Assembly: GCA_902592545.1 (NCBI GenBank)
Contig: CACJFA010000004.1
Location: 1 to 53,988, forward strand
Direction of reading: 5' to 3'
Origin: an uncultured Pelagibacteraceae bacterium
GTDB taxonomy: Bacteria; Pseudomonadota; Alphaproteobacteria; Pelagibacterales; Pelagibacteraceae
DNA: 53,988 nt
In this document: piece after piece, positions 1-9,644 of the stretch
Layout of the letters: every line of letters starts with the position of its first letter
How positions within the stretch are numbered: position 1 is the first letter of the stretch
The notes under the pieces: model-generated
Told to the model about the DNA's origin: nothing
Databases searched by the model: none
The model's input: only the letters and a program-made list of their open reading frames with translations
Made by a program: the position numbers and the translations under genes

Positions 1-1889
1 TTATTAAATAATATTAATACACCTGCTAGTTTGTAATCTTTTTCTTCTAAACCAAATTTATCTTTTATATCAAAATTAATTTTGTTAATTAAATCATTTC
101 TTCTTAAATCTTCCTGCGAGTCTATAATTCTCAAACTAATTCGAGCCTCATTATCTTTGATAGAAAGATAAGGATCGATTATTTCAGTTTTAATGCTCTC
201 AGGAATTTTAGAGTAAAGCACTCCCATTTCTAAAGTGCCTAAAGGCTTGTTGTTATTTAATTGAGTAGCTACCTCAATAATTGATGAAAAAGATAGAACT
301 TTACCAATTTCTGGTAAACTATCTAAGTAATTATGAACAGATGTAATTAGATCAATTTTATCTTTAGTAAACCAATATTTTTCATCATTGGTGTCCTCTT
401 CATCACCCCAATCATCAAATTCATCATCTACCTCAGATTTTTTCATTTTTTCTTTATCAGGAAACTTTATAATAACCTCTAAAGGTGTAGTTCCACCTAG
501 TTTTTCATCTATAAGTTTCATGCCTTTATAAATTTCGGTATTCTTATTAAAATAATTTATAAAACTATTTTCAACTTCAAGCTTACTTATTCCAACAATA
601 CTGAATATGATAACAATTCCACTTACAAAGAAGATTGAGTTTTTATTGTTAAGAGAAATTTGCCCAAGAAAATTTGTAATTTTTGATTTCTGTTCTTTTT
701 TAACTGAAATATTATTTGTGGGCGCAAAGTTTAAAAGAGTAGGTAACAAAGTAAATGTAACGATAAATGATGTAATTAACCCAAAAGTCATCATCCACCC
801 AAAATCGATAATAGGTTTTATTTCACTAAAAATTAAAGATAAGAATGCAAAAATTGTTGTAAGAACAGTATAAAGAATTGGCCAAAACATTTTTGATGTT
901 GTTAGGGAAATAATTTCAAAAATATTTTTTGATGGAAAATCTTTTTTAAGTTGAAGAAACCTTGTGCTCATATGAATATTCATTGCCATTGTTAAAATTA
1001 ACATCAGTGCGATGAAATTTGACGAGATGACTGTAACTTTCCATCCTAGCAGCCCAAGTAATCCCATCATAATTATCACAGAAAAAAGACAACTACTTAT
1101 AGGAACTATAATCCAAAGAAGGTTTCTAAAAACAAACCATAAAGTAGCAATTATAAATAAAAGAACTCCTAAACCAAAAACAATTATATCACTTTTGATA
1201 AAAGTCATCATATCATCGGCAATCATTGGTATTCCTCCAAGATAAATCTTTCCAACATCGCCATAACTTTGAATAACTTGTCTAATTTCTAAAATATTCT
1301 GATGGTTTTGTTTTTTGATTTGATCTTTAAGGAGCTCAAGTTCTTCTTTTGATTTATTTTCTATATCTTCTAATTTTTGTGTCTCTTTAATGTTAACAAT
1401 AATCCCACTAGTTTTACCGTCTTCACTAATTACAAAATTTCTAAAAACTGGACTATTTAAAATTTCTTTAAAACCTCGATTTCTATCTACATCATCATCT
1501 TTTAATGTTTTAAAGCTTTCTAGTCTTTCTTGAAGAGGGGCATCTGAATTATTTAAAAGTGGAATATCTAATAAAGTAATTACACTATGTACCCAGTCGA
1601 GACTTTGAATTTTATATTTTATACTTAATAAATTATTAATTGATGAGTCAGTTACCATCCCTTCATTGGGCGTGTAGGTAAGAATTAAAAATTCTTTAGA
1701 TCCATATCTTTTAGAGACCTCTTTCAAATAAGCTAAATCTGGGTCACCTTCTATTAATAGAGTTTCTGACGAAGCATCTAACCTAAAATTTTTTGAATAG
1801 TATCCAAAACTTAAAATAGCAACAATTAAGAACACAAATATTGCTTTGGGATTTTTAAGGATAACGTTTTGATAAAAATGAGCTATCAT
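1..1889 (-). CDS. RND-superfamily (MMPL-type) exporter, C-terminus cut by window edge
   Basis: About 629 residues are visible, from an ATG at 1889; the frame is still open at base 1. The visible order is an N-terminal membrane helix (roughly residues 12-30), a periplasmic domain to about residue 215, a bundle of membrane helices, a further helix near residue 420 and the start of a second periplasmic domain. This is the first half plus part of the second half of the duplicated RND fold; the second helix bundle lies outside the window. An acidic stretch at about residues 485-500 is rich in Asp and Glu. These exporters move lipids or hydrophobic molecules across the inner membrane by proton motive force; the substrate cannot be told. 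It follows dnaB by 21 bp and is probably cotranscribed with it. Family call fairly sure. Confidence 0.85.
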   Translation of the reverse strand, partial: MIAHFYQNVILKNPKAIFVFLIVAILSFGYYSKNFRLDASSETLLIEGDPDLAYLKEVSKRYGSKEFLILTYTPNEGMVTDSSINNLLSIKYKIQSLDWVHSVITLLDIPLLNNSDAPLQERLESFKTLKDDDVDRNRGFKEILNSPVFRNFVISEDGKTSGIIVNIKETQKLEDIENKSKEELELLKDQIKKQNHQNILEIRQVIQSYGDVGKIYLGGIPMIADDMMTFIKSDIIVFGLGVLLFIIATLWFVFRNLLWIIVPISSCLFSVIIMMGLLGLLGWKVTVISSNFIALMLILTMAMNIHMSTRFLQLKKDFPSKNIFEIISLTTSKMFWPILYTVLTTIFAFLSLIFSEIKPIIDFGWMMTFGLITSFIVTFTLLPTLLNFAPTNNISVKKEQKSKITNFLGQISLNNKNSIFFVSGIVIIFSIVGISKLEVENSFINYFNKNTEIYKGMKLIDEKLGGTTPLEVIIKFPDKEKMKKSEVDDEFDDWGDEEDTNDEKYWFTKDKIDLITSVHNYLDSLPEIGKVLSFSSIIEVATQLNNNKPLGTLEMGVLYSKIPESIKTEIIDPYLSIKDNEARISLRIIDSQEDLRRNDLINKINFDIKDKFGLEEKDYKLAGVLILFN

Positions 1890-1910
1890 TTCAGCTCTTT
1901 ATATTGGAAT

Positions 1911-3329
1911 TTAACTTAATTGAGTATCCTTAAATTTTGTAAATCTTTCCTCAAATTCAAGTGTTACATTACCAATAGGACCATGCCTTTGTTTTCCAAT
2001 TATAATTTGTGCCAAATGCGCAACCTCGTTCATTTTTGCTTGCCATTCAGCATGTTCAACTGTCGCTTCACGTGGTTCTTTTCTCTGCAAGTAATATCCT
2101 TCTCTGTAAACAAACATTACAACATCAGCATCTTGTTCAATAGAACCAGATTCTCTTAAGTCTGCTAATTGAGGTTTATGGTCATCTCTTTGTTCTACTT
2201 GTCTAGACAATTGTGAAAGAGCTACTACTGGAACAGAGAGTTCTTTGGCTATTGCTTTAAGTCCTTGGGTAATTTGCGATATTTCTTGAACTCTTCCATC
2301 CTTGTTGAATGTGGTTCCTCTCATTAATTGGATATAGTCAACTATAATCATATCGAGACCAAAAAGTCTTTTAATACGCCTTGCTCTATTACTCAGAGCA
2401 GCAATACTTATTGCTGGAGTTTCATCTATATAAAGAGGTAGTTCGGAGATATTTTTTGATGTCTCTAAAAACTTGTCGAACTGATCGTCAGATATTCTTC
2501 CTCTTCTGATATCGTTTGAGCTAATTCTTGCTTGTTCAGAAATAATTCTTGTAGATAATTGCTCTGAAGACATTTCAAGTGAAAAGAAAGCTATCGATGA
2601 TTTCTTCCCACTTTCTTGTAATTTTTGGGCTGCGTTAAAAGCTATATTTGTTGCGAGTGAGGTTTTACCCATTGATGGACGACCAGCGATAATAATTAAA
2701 TCTGATTGATGAAGTCCACCAAGTTTATCATCTAAATCTCTTAAACCAGTTGGAACACCAACAATTCCCTCCTCATTTTTATAAGCAGCTGAAGCCATTT
2801 GAATTGTTTGTTTCATTGCTTCATCAAATTTTACTAAAGAAGAATTGAAAGAACCCTTTTCAGCTAAATCAAATAATAATCTTTCAGAACTTTCTATTAT
2901 AGATTGTCCGTTAGAATCAAGATCATTTAATTTTGCACTATCAATAGTTTGTTCAGAAATTTTTATTAATTCTCTTCTTACAAACATATCGTAAATTATT
3001 TTTGAGTATTCTATTGCTTGTCTAACTGATGTAGAGAACTTTGTGATTTTTACCAAATATTCTGGGACATTTAGATCATCTTTTTCATCTTCAAAATAAT
3101 TTTTTAAAGTAATGGGGTTAGCTAACATTCCTTTGTAGATAAGACTTTCAACTGCTTCAAATATTTTTTGATGCATTGGATCGTAAAAATTGATACTAGA
3201 AATTATTGTATTTATTTCATCAAAAATATCATTACTTACAAGGATAGATCCTATAACTGCTTGCTCCGCCTCAATGTTATTTGGCAACTCTTTAAATTGA
3301 TCTTTGACTATACTTAAATTGTTTTCCAT
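1911..3329 (-). CDS. dnaB: Replicative DNA helicase DnaB
   Basis: A 472-residue protein of normal DnaB length. The N-terminal helical domain that binds primase spans roughly residues 15-115, followed by a linker and a RecA-like ATPase domain. The Walker A motif GRPSMGKT lies at residues 216-223, and the IIVDYIQLM stretch is the Walker B region. It unwinds DNA at the replication fork as a ring hexamer. It is the fourth gene of the rpsF-rpsR-rplI-dnaB cluster, a common bacterial arrangement, with 68 bp between rplI and dnaB. No intein or insertion is seen. Confidence 0.98.
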   Translation of the reverse strand: MENNLSIVKDQFKELPNNIEAEQAVIGSILVSNDIFDEINTIISSINFYDPMHQKIFEAVESLIYKGMLANPITLKNYFEDEKDDLNVPEYLVKITKFSTSVRQAIEYSKIIYDMFVRRELIKISEQTIDSAKLNDLDSNGQSIIESSERLLFDLAEKGSFNSSLVKFDEAMKQTIQMASAAYKNEEGIVGVPTGLRDLDDKLGGLHQSDLIIIAGRPSMGKTSLATNIAFNAAQKLQESGKKSSIAFFSLEMSSEQLSTRIISEQARISSNDIRRGRISDDQFDKFLETSKNISELPLYIDETPAISIAALSNRARRIKRLFGLDMIIVDYIQLMRGTTFNKDGRVQEISQITQGLKAIAKELSVPVVALSQLSRQVEQRDDHKPQLADLRESGSIEQDADVVMFVYREGYYLQRKEPREATVEHAEWQAKMNEVAHLAQIIIGKQRHGPIGNVTLEFEERFTKFKDTQLS

Positions 3330-3397
3330 GAGAATAAATTTACATGAAAAATAATTAAATTAAATTGTATATTTCTACTGGGGAAAAGAATGTATTA

Positions 3398-3856
3398 TTA
3401 TTGAATTGTATCAGCTGAAGAAACATTGATTGTAATTTCAGCATCAACTTCTGAGTGTAAAGAAACTTTAACTTTAAATTTTCCTAAAGCTTTTATTTCT
3501 TTAACTGGTTGTATCATTGAAGGCTTTATATCAATTTTATTTTCTTCTTGAATAAGTTTAGAAATTTCAGTTGGTTTAACTGAACCATATAATTCATTAT
3601 TTTCTGTGCTTAGTTTTTTAACAGAATACTCTTTACCATTAATTTGCTCAGCAATTTGAGAAGCTTCTTTTTTCTTTTCGTTATCTTTTTTGGATAACTC
3701 AGCTTTAATTTTTTCAACTTCTTTTATATTTTCTTTTGATGCATAAAGAGCTTTTTTATTAGCAATTAGGAAGTTCCTAGCAAAACCTCTTTTTACATCT
3801 ATTACTTCACCAATAGATCCAATTCTTTTCACGTTTTCTAATAAAATTACTTTCAT
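3398..3856 (-). CDS. rplI: 50S ribosomal protein L9
   Basis: A 152-residue protein, the usual length for L9. The N-terminal domain carries the family signature (VILLENVKRIGSIGEV, then RGFARNFLI at about residues 24-32), followed by the long lysine- and glutamate-rich connecting helix (about 40-75) and a C-terminal globular domain. It binds 23S rRNA near the L1 stalk. It starts one base after the rpsR stop and shares the rpsF operon, so its expression should follow the rpsF promoter. Confidence 0.97.
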   Translation of the reverse strand: MKVILLENVKRIGSIGEVIDVKRGFARNFLIANKKALYASKENIKEVEKIKAELSKKDNEKKKEASQIAEQINGKEYSVKKLSTENNELYGSVKPTEISKLIQEENKIDIKPSMIQPVKEIKALGKFKVKVSLHSEVDAEITINVSSADTIQ

Positions 3857-3857
3857 T

Positions 3858-4130
3858 TTATATTAATGCTAAGTTTCTTGCTCTTTTGATTGAAAGAGAA
3901 AGTTCTCTTTGCTTCTTCTGAGAAACATTTGTTATTCTTGAAGGTAGAATTTTACCATTTTCAGATACATATTTTTTTAAAAGCTTAATATTTTTATAAT
4001 CTACTTGAGGAGCACCTTTAACTGATAATGGGCAAGTTTTTTTAAATTTATATTTATTAGGTTGAAAAATACTTAATTTTGCAAAGTTACTCTGTTTAAC
4101 TTTTTTATTTCCACTTTGTCTTTTTGGCAT
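3858..4130 (-). CDS. rpsR: 30S ribosomal protein S18
   Basis: A 90-residue basic protein. The conserved core, around [18 protein letters not shown] and ending in RNLALI, matches S18, with PSRIT in the middle. S18 pairs with S6 on the small-subunit platform, in keeping with rpsF being directly upstream; the rpsF stop and rpsR start share one base (4130). The N-terminal 30 residues are a lysine-rich extension of the kind common in this family. Confidence 0.97.
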   Translation of the reverse strand: MPKRQSGNKKVKQSNFAKLSIFQPNKYKFKKTCPLSVKGAPQVDYKNIKLLKKYVSENGKILPSRITNVSQKKQRELSLSIKRARNLALI

Positions 4131-4483
4131 TAGTTTTTAGCACTTTCTTTTTTTTCACTATCTTCTTTTTTTCCAAAATAGTTTGTTTCTAAGTCAAATT
4201 TTTTTACTCTAACAGTTAGATATCTTAATAATTTTTTATCTATAGCTTCATTTTTTTCCAATTCATCTATAACATTACCTTTACCTTTTATTTTAAAGTG
4301 TATGTAACTCCCTTTTTTATTCTTTTTAATTAGATAAGATAAGTTTAGTAATCCCCAGTTTTCGGTTTTAACAACTTCACCATCATTTTTTTCAACAATT
4401 TTAGAATATTTTTCTGTTAATTGCTTTAATTCACTTGGCGAAGTATCTTGTCTAGCTATAATTGTGTGTTCGTATAAATTCAT
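4130..4483 (-). CDS. rpsF: 30S ribosomal protein S6
   Basis: A 117-residue protein with the S6 ferredoxin-like fold: an N-terminal [10 protein letters not shown] strand, the central [19 protein letters not shown] segment and a strand containing RYLTVRV. The final 15 residues are a charged Lys/Glu/Ser tail. It is the first gene of the cluster, and a good promoter is visible 33-61 bp upstream of its ATG. It binds S18, the product of the next gene, during 30S assembly. Confidence 0.97.
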   Translation of the reverse strand: MNLYEHTIIARQDTSPSELKQLTEKYSKIVEKNDGEVVKTENWGLLNLSYLIKKNKKGSYIHFKIKGKGNVIDELEKNEAIDKKLLRYLTVRVKKFDLETNYFGKKEDSEKKESAKN

Positions 4484-4515
4484 TTAAGTTCTTTAATAAA
4501 AAATGAGGATATACT

Positions 4516-4544
4516 ATTATAAAAGTTCAATTACAATAGTTAAA
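4516..4544 (-). promoter_or_regulatory. Sigma-70 type promoter of the rpsF-rpsR-rplI-dnaB operon
   Basis: On the minus strand TTTAAC (4544-4539) is followed after exactly 17 bp by a perfect TATAAT (4521-4516). Transcription would start near 4509, leaving a leader of about 25 bases before the rpsF ATG at 4483. The divergent fabD gene begins at 4571, so both promoters must fit in an 87-bp gap. Confidence 0.7.
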
Positions 4545-4570
4545 AAGGCAAAATAAATAGTTTTTTTTAT

Positions 4571-5497
4571 ATGTTTTCAGTAATTTTTCCAGGTCAGGGA
4601 TCTCAAATAGTGGGAATGGGAAAAGACCTTTATGATAAATTTAATATAGTAAAAGACCTTTTTAAACAGGCAGATGACACACTGAATTTTTCTATTTCCA
4701 AACTTATTTTAGAAGGACCGAAAGAGGAGCTAGATTTAACAGCCAATACACAGCCAGCAATATACCTAATAAGCTATTCAATATTTAATCTTGTAAAAAA
4801 TGAATTTAACTTAGATTTAAATAAAGCAAAGTACTTTGCCGGACATTCCTTAGGTGAATATTCAGCTTTATCATGCGCGGGATATCTTGATTTTTCTGAT
4901 ACTTTAAAAATACTAAGAACTAGAGGAGATGCAATGCAAAACGCTGTGCCTAAAGGGCAGGGAGGAATGGTTGCTGTATTAGGCTCATCAGTTAATGTGA
5001 TTGAAAAAATTTTGACAGAAAATAAAGAAAATTTTAAAGCACAAATTGCAAATGATAATTCTGAAGGTCAAATTGTTTTAAGTGGAAAAACAGAGGATTT
5101 AGAAAATTTGATTCAAATTTTAAAAGATAATTCAATAAAAAACATCAAGCTTCCAGTAAGTGCACCCTTTCACTGCTATTTGATGAATAATGCAACTAAA
5201 ATTATGTCAGAGGAGTTAAAAAAACTTAATTTTAAAAATGGACAAAATAAATTAATTTCAAATGTAACTGCTAATGAAATTAAAGATCCAGATGAGCTAA
5301 AAAATCTATTGATTAAGCAAATAGAAAATAGAGTTAGATGGAGAGAAAGTGTGATTAATATGATAGAAAATAATGTAGACCATTTTATAGAAATTGGACC
5401 TGGGAAAGTTTTGTCAGGTTTGGTAAAAAGAATTAATAGAGATGTAAAAGTTGATACAATAAATAGTCAAAGTGATATTGAAGGTTTAAAAATATGA
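4571..5497 (+). CDS. fabD: Malonyl-CoA:ACP transacylase
   Basis: A 308-residue protein of usual FabD length. It begins with the family signature FPGQGSQ and carries the nucleophile motif GHSLGEYSAL (about residues 91-100, catalytic Ser 93). The conserved catalytic histidine lies in the VSAPFHCYLM stretch. It loads malonyl groups onto acyl carrier protein at the start of fatty acid elongation, in the cytoplasm. It overlaps fabG by 4 bp (ATGA), so translational coupling is likely; acpP follows, making a compact fatty acid cluster. Confidence 0.97.
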   Translation: MFSVIFPGQGSQIVGMGKDLYDKFNIVKDLFKQADDTLNFSISKLILEGPKEELDLTANTQPAIYLISYSIFNLVKNEFNLDLNKAKYFAGHSLGEYSALSCAGYLDFSDTLKILRTRGDAMQNAVPKGQGGMVAVLGSSVNVIEKILTENKENFKAQIANDNSEGQIVLSGKTEDLENLIQILKDNSIKNIKLPVSAPFHCYLMNNATKIMSEELKKLNFKNGQNKLISNVTANEIKDPDELKNLLIKQIENRVRWRESVINMIENNVDHFIEIGPGKVLSGLVKRINRDVKVDTINSQSDIEGLKI

Positions 5498-6231
5498 TAG
5501 ATTTAAAAGGTAAAAATATTATCGTTACAGGTGCCTCAGGTGGGATTGGAAATTCAATAATTGAAAAATTAAATCAATCAGGAGCAAATATTTTAGCTTC
5601 AGGTACAAGAATAGAAAAACTTGAGGAACTAAAAGATAAATACGGAAACATTAAAACATTAAAGTTTGATATTTCTCAAAGTGATAAAATTGAGGAGTTT
5701 GTTGAAAACGCAACCAAAGAACTTGGTGGCAGTTTAGATTGTATAGTTAATAATGCAGGCATTACTCAAGATAATTTAGCAATAAGGATGAAACTAGATG
5801 AATGGAAAAAAGTAATCGATGTAAATTTAACATCAACTTTTTTAATGAGTAAATCAGCGATTAAAAAAATGCTTAAAAATAAATCTGGTAAGATTGTTAA
5901 TATTACTTCAGTTGTCGGACATACAGGAAATTTAGGACAGGCCAATTACACTGCATCTAAAGCAGGTATAATTGCAATGTCAAAGAGTTTGGCAATAGAA
6001 TATGCTAAGAAAAATATAAATATCAATTGTATTTCTCCTGGTTTTATCAAAACTGCAATGACTGATAAATTAGATGATAAATTTAAAGAGGCTATAATAT
6101 CAAAAATTCCTTCTGCTCGACTAGGAGAACCAGATGATATTGCAAATTCTGTACTTTTTTTATGCTCTGATTACTCAAGTTATATAAATGGAGAAACCTT
6201 GCATGTTAATGGAGGCATGTATATGGCTTGA
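5494..6231 (+). CDS. fabG: 3-oxoacyl-ACP reductase (FabG)
   Basis: A 245-residue short-chain dehydrogenase. The cofactor-binding motif TGASGGIG is at residues 12-19, the NNAG motif near 86 and the catalytic YTASK near 151-155, with the conserved Ser about 13 residues before it. The PG motif after the catalytic helix (ISPGFI) is present. It reduces 3-oxoacyl-ACP with NADPH in fatty acid synthesis. Its position between fabD and acpP supports this role over another short-chain dehydrogenase activity. Confidence 0.96.
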   Translation: MIDLKGKNIIVTGASGGIGNSIIEKLNQSGANILASGTRIEKLEELKDKYGNIKTLKFDISQSDKIEEFVENATKELGGSLDCIVNNAGITQDNLAIRMKLDEWKKVIDVNLTSTFLMSKSAIKKMLKNKSGKIVNITSVVGHTGNLGQANYTASKAGIIAMSKSLAIEYAKKNININCISPGFIKTAMTDKLDDKFKEAIISKIPSARLGEPDDIANSVLFLCSDYSSYINGETLHVNGGMYMA

Positions 6232-6280
6232 CAAAATAGGTTTTTAAACTAATAAGAATTTATAACAAAAAAGGATCAAT

Positions 6281-6520
6281 ATGTCAGAAGACGTTTCAAG
6301 CAAAGTAAAAAAAATTGTAGCAGATCACTTAGGTATCGATGAAGCAAAAGTAACTGAAGAGTCTAGTTTTATAGATGATTTAGGTGCTGATAGTTTAGAT
6401 ACAGTTGAATTAGTGATGGCTTTTGAAGAAGAATTTGGATCTGAAATTTCAGACAGTGAAGCTGAGAAAATTTTAACTGTGGGAGATGCAGTTAAATTTA
6501 TCGAAGGAAAAGCTAACTAG
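6281..6520 (+). CDS. acpP: Acyl carrier protein
   Basis: A 79-residue acidic protein with the phosphopantetheine attachment motif [10 protein letters not shown]; the modified serine is Ser38. Length and charge are those of fatty acid ACP. It carries the growing acyl chain for FabD and FabG, encoded just upstream. In many Proteobacteria fabF follows acpP; here the next gene is gmk, 8 bp downstream. The 49-bp gap before acpP may hold its own promoter or a processing site. Confidence 0.98.
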   Translation: MSEDVSSKVKKIVADHLGIDEAKVTEESSFIDDLGADSLDTVELVMAFEEEFGSEISDSEAEKILTVGDAVKFIEGKAN

Positions 6521-6528
6521 AAATTTTA

Positions 6529-7161
6529 ATGCCATCAGAAAAAGATGGAGTAATGATAATCTTATCTTCTCCTTCTGGAGCAGGTAAAACGACTTTGGTC
6601 AAAAAATTATCAGAAAAAGATAATTTTGAAATTTCAATATCACATACTACCAGACAACCTAGGCCCAATGAAAATCAAGATGAAGATTATTTTTTCGTTG
6701 ACGAATTAGAATTCAGAAGACTAATTAAAAATGAAGAGTTTCTTGAATATGCAAAAGTTTTCAATAATTTTTACGGTACAACAAGAACACCAGTTATAGA
6801 TAAATTAAATAAACAAAAAAATGTTCTTTTCGATATTGATTGGCAGGGAGCTGATCAGATAAAAAATAAAAAATTAGATTATAAATTAATTACTTTTTTT
6901 ATACTTCCTCCAAGTAAAGAAGTTTTATTTGAAAGATTATCAAAAAGACATATTAATGATAAATTAATAGCTGAAGAAAGAATGAAACAGTTCGAAAGAG
7001 ATGTGTTGCATTGGATAAACTATGATTATGTTGTTGTAAATAATGATTTAAATGAATGTTTTTTAAAAATTTCAAATTTGATAGATGCAGTAATTACTAA
7101 TGGGTCTAAAGATTACGATCCTGACTACATAAGAAGTCATGTTGAAAAACTAACTTCTTAA
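6529..7161 (+). CDS. gmk: Guanylate kinase
   Basis: A 210-residue protein with the P-loop [11 protein letters not shown] near residues 13-23, the GMP-binding [11 protein letters not shown] segment (about 39-49), YGT near residue 80 and the FDIDWQGA motif. It phosphorylates GMP to GDP. The start at 6529 gives an eight-residue tail before the family core; an in-frame ATG at 6553 (MIILSS) is a possible alternative start. It lies 8 bp after acpP and its 3' end overlaps convergent rsmA by 12 bp. Confidence 0.96.
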   Translation: MPSEKDGVMIILSSPSGAGKTTLVKKLSEKDNFEISISHTTRQPRPNENQDEDYFFVDELEFRRLIKNEEFLEYAKVFNNFYGTTRTPVIDKLNKQKNVLFDIDWQGADQIKNKKLDYKLITFFILPPSKEVLFERLSKRHINDKLIAEERMKQFERDVLHWINYDYVVVNNDLNECFLKISNLIDAVITNGSKDYDPDYIRSHVEKLTS

Positions 7162-7935
7162 TTTTTCATATTCATTAGTTAACTTATAATAAGTCTCTAA
7201 TCCAAGGTTTTGAGGTCTTAAATTTAAATTAATTTTCAGCTTATCTAGAATTTTTTTATCTCCATTAAAAAGTTGATTAAAGGGTTTTCTTAACATCTTT
7301 CTTCTTTGATTAAAAAAAACTCTTGTAATTTTTTCCAAATTATTAGGATCATTAATTTTAATATAATTTTTCTTTGGATGAAATAATAATAATGAGCTAT
7401 CAATCTTTGGTTTCGGAGAAAATGCTTCAGGTTCAATGTCACATATCTTTTTAATATTAAGCTTCCAATTACAAATTATAGATAACCTTCCATAATTTGA
7501 GGTATTAAATTCTGCAATTATCCTATCTGCAACTTCTTTTTGAAACATTAAAACCAAACACTCAAACCAAAATTTGTCTTTTAGGTTAACTATCCATTTG
7601 CTCAGAATTTCAGTTGAAATATTATACGGCAAATTACCAAAGACTATTACTTCTTCTTTAAAAAGTTTAGTTTCATCTACTTTTAAAACGTCTTCATTAA
7701 TAATTGTTATTTGATTGTTAAATTTATTTTTAAGATCGCTCGAAAGTTCATTATCTTTTTCAATTACGAATATTTTTTTTGGATTTTTTTTCAAAATATA
7801 TGATGTAAGATTTCCAGTACCTGGACCTATTTCTAAAATTGTTTTATTTGAAATATCAGTAGAATTTACAATTTTTTCCAAGATATTTTTATCTATTAAA
7901 AAATTTTGGCCTAAACTTTTTTTTGCTTTAATCAA
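7150..7935 (-). CDS. rsmA: 16S rRNA (adenine(1518)-N(6)/adenine(1519)-N(6))-dimethyltransferase
   Basis: A 261-residue protein (KsgA). It begins [12 protein letters not shown], the family signature; the SAM-binding loop [10 protein letters not shown] lies at about residues 36-45, and the catalytic motif NLPYNIS near residue 100. The C-terminal domain carries [12 protein letters not shown]. It dimethylates two adjacent adenines near the 3' end of 16S rRNA during late 30S assembly. It is the last gene of the lptF-lptG-lptD-surA/pdxA-rsmA operon and overlaps the end of pdxA by 4 bp, the classical pdxA-rsmA order. Confidence 0.97.
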   Translation of the reverse strand: MIKAKKSLGQNFLIDKNILEKIVNSTDISNKTILEIGPGTGNLTSYILKKNPKKIFVIEKDNELSSDLKNKFNNQITIINEDVLKVDETKLFKEEVIVFGNLPYNISTEILSKWIVNLKDKFWFECLVLMFQKEVADRIIAEFNTSNYGRLSIICNWKLNIKKICDIEPEAFSPKPKIDSSLLLFHPKKNYIKINDPNNLEKITRVFFNQRRKMLRKPFNQLFNGDKKILDKLKINLNLRPQNLGLETYYKLTNEYEKLRS

Positions 7936-9644
7936 TTTTTGTCCAAAAAAGATATAGCTTTAATTAAGCTTAAAGGGTTTGATTGATTTTTTCCCAACAT
8001 TTTTTCATTTGGACCATGGTCAGGAGAAATTCTTATGAAAGGCAAGCCTAGAGTTATGTTTATAGCGTCATATTCATATAATGTCTTTAATGGTGATAAT
8101 ACTTGGTCGTGGTACATTCCAAGTATGACATCATAATTTTTTCTATTATTTTTTAAAAAAATTGTATCTGCTGAGTGTGGACCAGTAACTTTAAAATTAT
8201 TTTTTTTCAAATAACTAACAGTTGGTTTAATAATTTTTTCATCCTCATTGTATTTATCTACACTTTCACAATGTGGATTAAGACCAAGCACTGCAATTGC
8301 AGGTCTTTTATTTAATTTTTTTCTATAAAATTTATCAATTAATTTTATTTTTTCAGTAATAATTTTTCTATTTATTTGTTTTGTTACATTTTTGATAGGA
8401 AGATGAGTTGTTACAGGGCATACAGATAATTTTTTATTATATATTAGCATTGCATTTTCTTTTATTTTAAAGTTTTTAGATATGAATTCTGTAATACCTA
8501 AATGATTTTTTTTTAGTAAAGTTTTTTTGTTAATTGGACCATTTATAAACTTATTAAAATTATATTTTTTTATAATTTGAAAAGCAATTTTAAATGAATT
8601 ATTTATATATTTATTCGATTTATTAGTTATTTTTTCAAAAGCATATTTTGGATTATAATCAACATTAACTAGATTAATATTATTATTGCTTAATTTTTTT
8701 TTTAATAAATTATTATAGTTTAATTCTACAATTTTTTTTTTGTATTTTAATTTAACCATTTGCAATTTAAGTAAATTTAAAGATGCTATTAATATGATAG
8801 GACTTTTAATTTTTTTTTTTAATGATTTAAAAAAAATTTCTAGAAAAATACTATTTGGTTCACCTGCTACTCGAATGGGATCTGTATATTCGTTGATTTT
8901 TAAAGATAATAATTCTTTCTTAATTTTATTGCTTATTGAACTTTCGTCTATCCAATCCAACTTACCTCCTAAGTTCGAAGTTTGAGAAATACTATATTTA
9001 AGTGCTGCATTATTAAATCCATTTTCATTAATCATTTTTTTGATTTCATAAAATTTTTTATCGAGACTTTCATCTTTGTTTGTTTCAAAAAATATTTCTG
9101 ATAATAAAAACGATTTTGATAATTTATTTTTATTTTTATCAATTTCATTTTTTAATTCATTTTCATCAATTTTTATCTTTGAAGAATATTTTGAAAAAAT
9201 TATTTCATTCCATAAAGCTTCAATGGTTATTTTTTTTACTACATTCTCATAGGATATTTTTTGAATATTTAAATATTCTTTAAATTCTATAATGTTAGAC
9301 ATACCTATTTTGAAATAGATTTGCTTGAGTAATTGATCTAAATATTTATTAGGAATATTTTTTTCTTGAATCAATCTATCTATTTCAATTTCTTTAATTT
9401 TTTCTTTCAAAATTGATTTTTTTGAAATTTGTGTTATCTCATTTTTACTTAAATTGTTTAAATTAGGATTAAGGGCAAGCAAATATCTCATTTCATTTTC
9501 TACATCTATAGTTGTTATAATTTCATTATTTACTCTTAACACAATTTCATTTTCAAAACTTTTTATCTCACCATTAGTAAATATAATGACAATAAGTATT
9601 GATATAATTAATTTAATTTGTTCTTTTATAAATTGATCTTTCAT
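7932..9644 (-). CDS. In-frame fusion of a truncated SurA chaperone and PdxA
   Basis: A single 570-residue frame that reads as two genes. Residues 1-30 look like a Sec signal or membrane anchor; 35-165 resemble the SurA N-terminal domain (starts VLRVNNEIITT); 175-257 are a parvulin prolyl isomerase domain (FLLSEIFF, then NLGGKLDWIDE) that stops before its last strand. From about residue 258 (VAGEPNSIFLEI) to 570 the sequence is PdxA (4-hydroxythreonine-4-phosphate dehydrogenase, vitamin B6 synthesis). The three PdxA metal-ligand histidines are kept: H414 (VTTHLP), H458 (LNPHCES) and H512 (YHDQ). The usual PdxA start codon and the GDPxGIGPE form of its N-terminal motif are absent (GEPNSIFLE instead). 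Normally surA and pdxA are separate neighbours between lptD and rsmA. A deletion removing the end of surA and the start of pdxA, or an assembly error, would explain this. The two halves belong to different compartments, so full function of both is doubtful. Confidence 0.85.
   Translation of the reverse strand: MKDQFIKEQIKLIISILIVIIFTNGEIKSFENEIVLRVNNEIITTIDVENEMRYLLALNPNLNNLSKNEITQISKKSILKEKIKEIEIDRLIQEKNIPNKYLDQLLKQIYFKIGMSNIIEFKEYLNIQKISYENVVKKITIEALWNEIIFSKYSSKIKIDENELKNEIDKNKNKLSKSFLLSEIFFETNKDESLDKKFYEIKKMINENGFNNAALKYSISQTSNLGGKLDWIDESSISNKIKKELLSLKINEYTDPIRVAGEPNSIFLEIFFKSLKKKIKSPIILIASLNLLKLQMVKLKYKKKIVELNYNNLLKKKLSNNNINLVNVDYNPKYAFEKITNKSNKYINNSFKIAFQIIKKYNFNKFINGPINKKTLLKKNHLGITEFISKNFKIKENAMLIYNKKLSVCPVTTHLPIKNVTKQINRKIITEKIKLIDKFYRKKLNKRPAIAVLGLNPHCESVDKYNEDEKIIKPTVSYLKKNNFKVTGPHSADTIFLKNNRKNYDVILGMYHDQVLSPLKTLYEYDAINITLGLPFIRISPDHGPNEKMLGKNQSNPLSLIKAISFLDKN

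Noticed and set aside
607..1245. Two plus-strand open frames opposite the RND exporter gene
   Set aside because: They lie fully inside the minus-strand exporter frame, have no ribosome sites and read as low-complexity Ile/Lys sequence with no family features.
8810..8820. A run of 11 T near the SurA-PdxA junction as a possible sequencing indel causing the fusion
   Set aside because: PdxA-like sequence reads in one frame on both sides of the run, so an indel there would break PdxA and cannot create the fusion; a deletion about 50 bp away explains it better.
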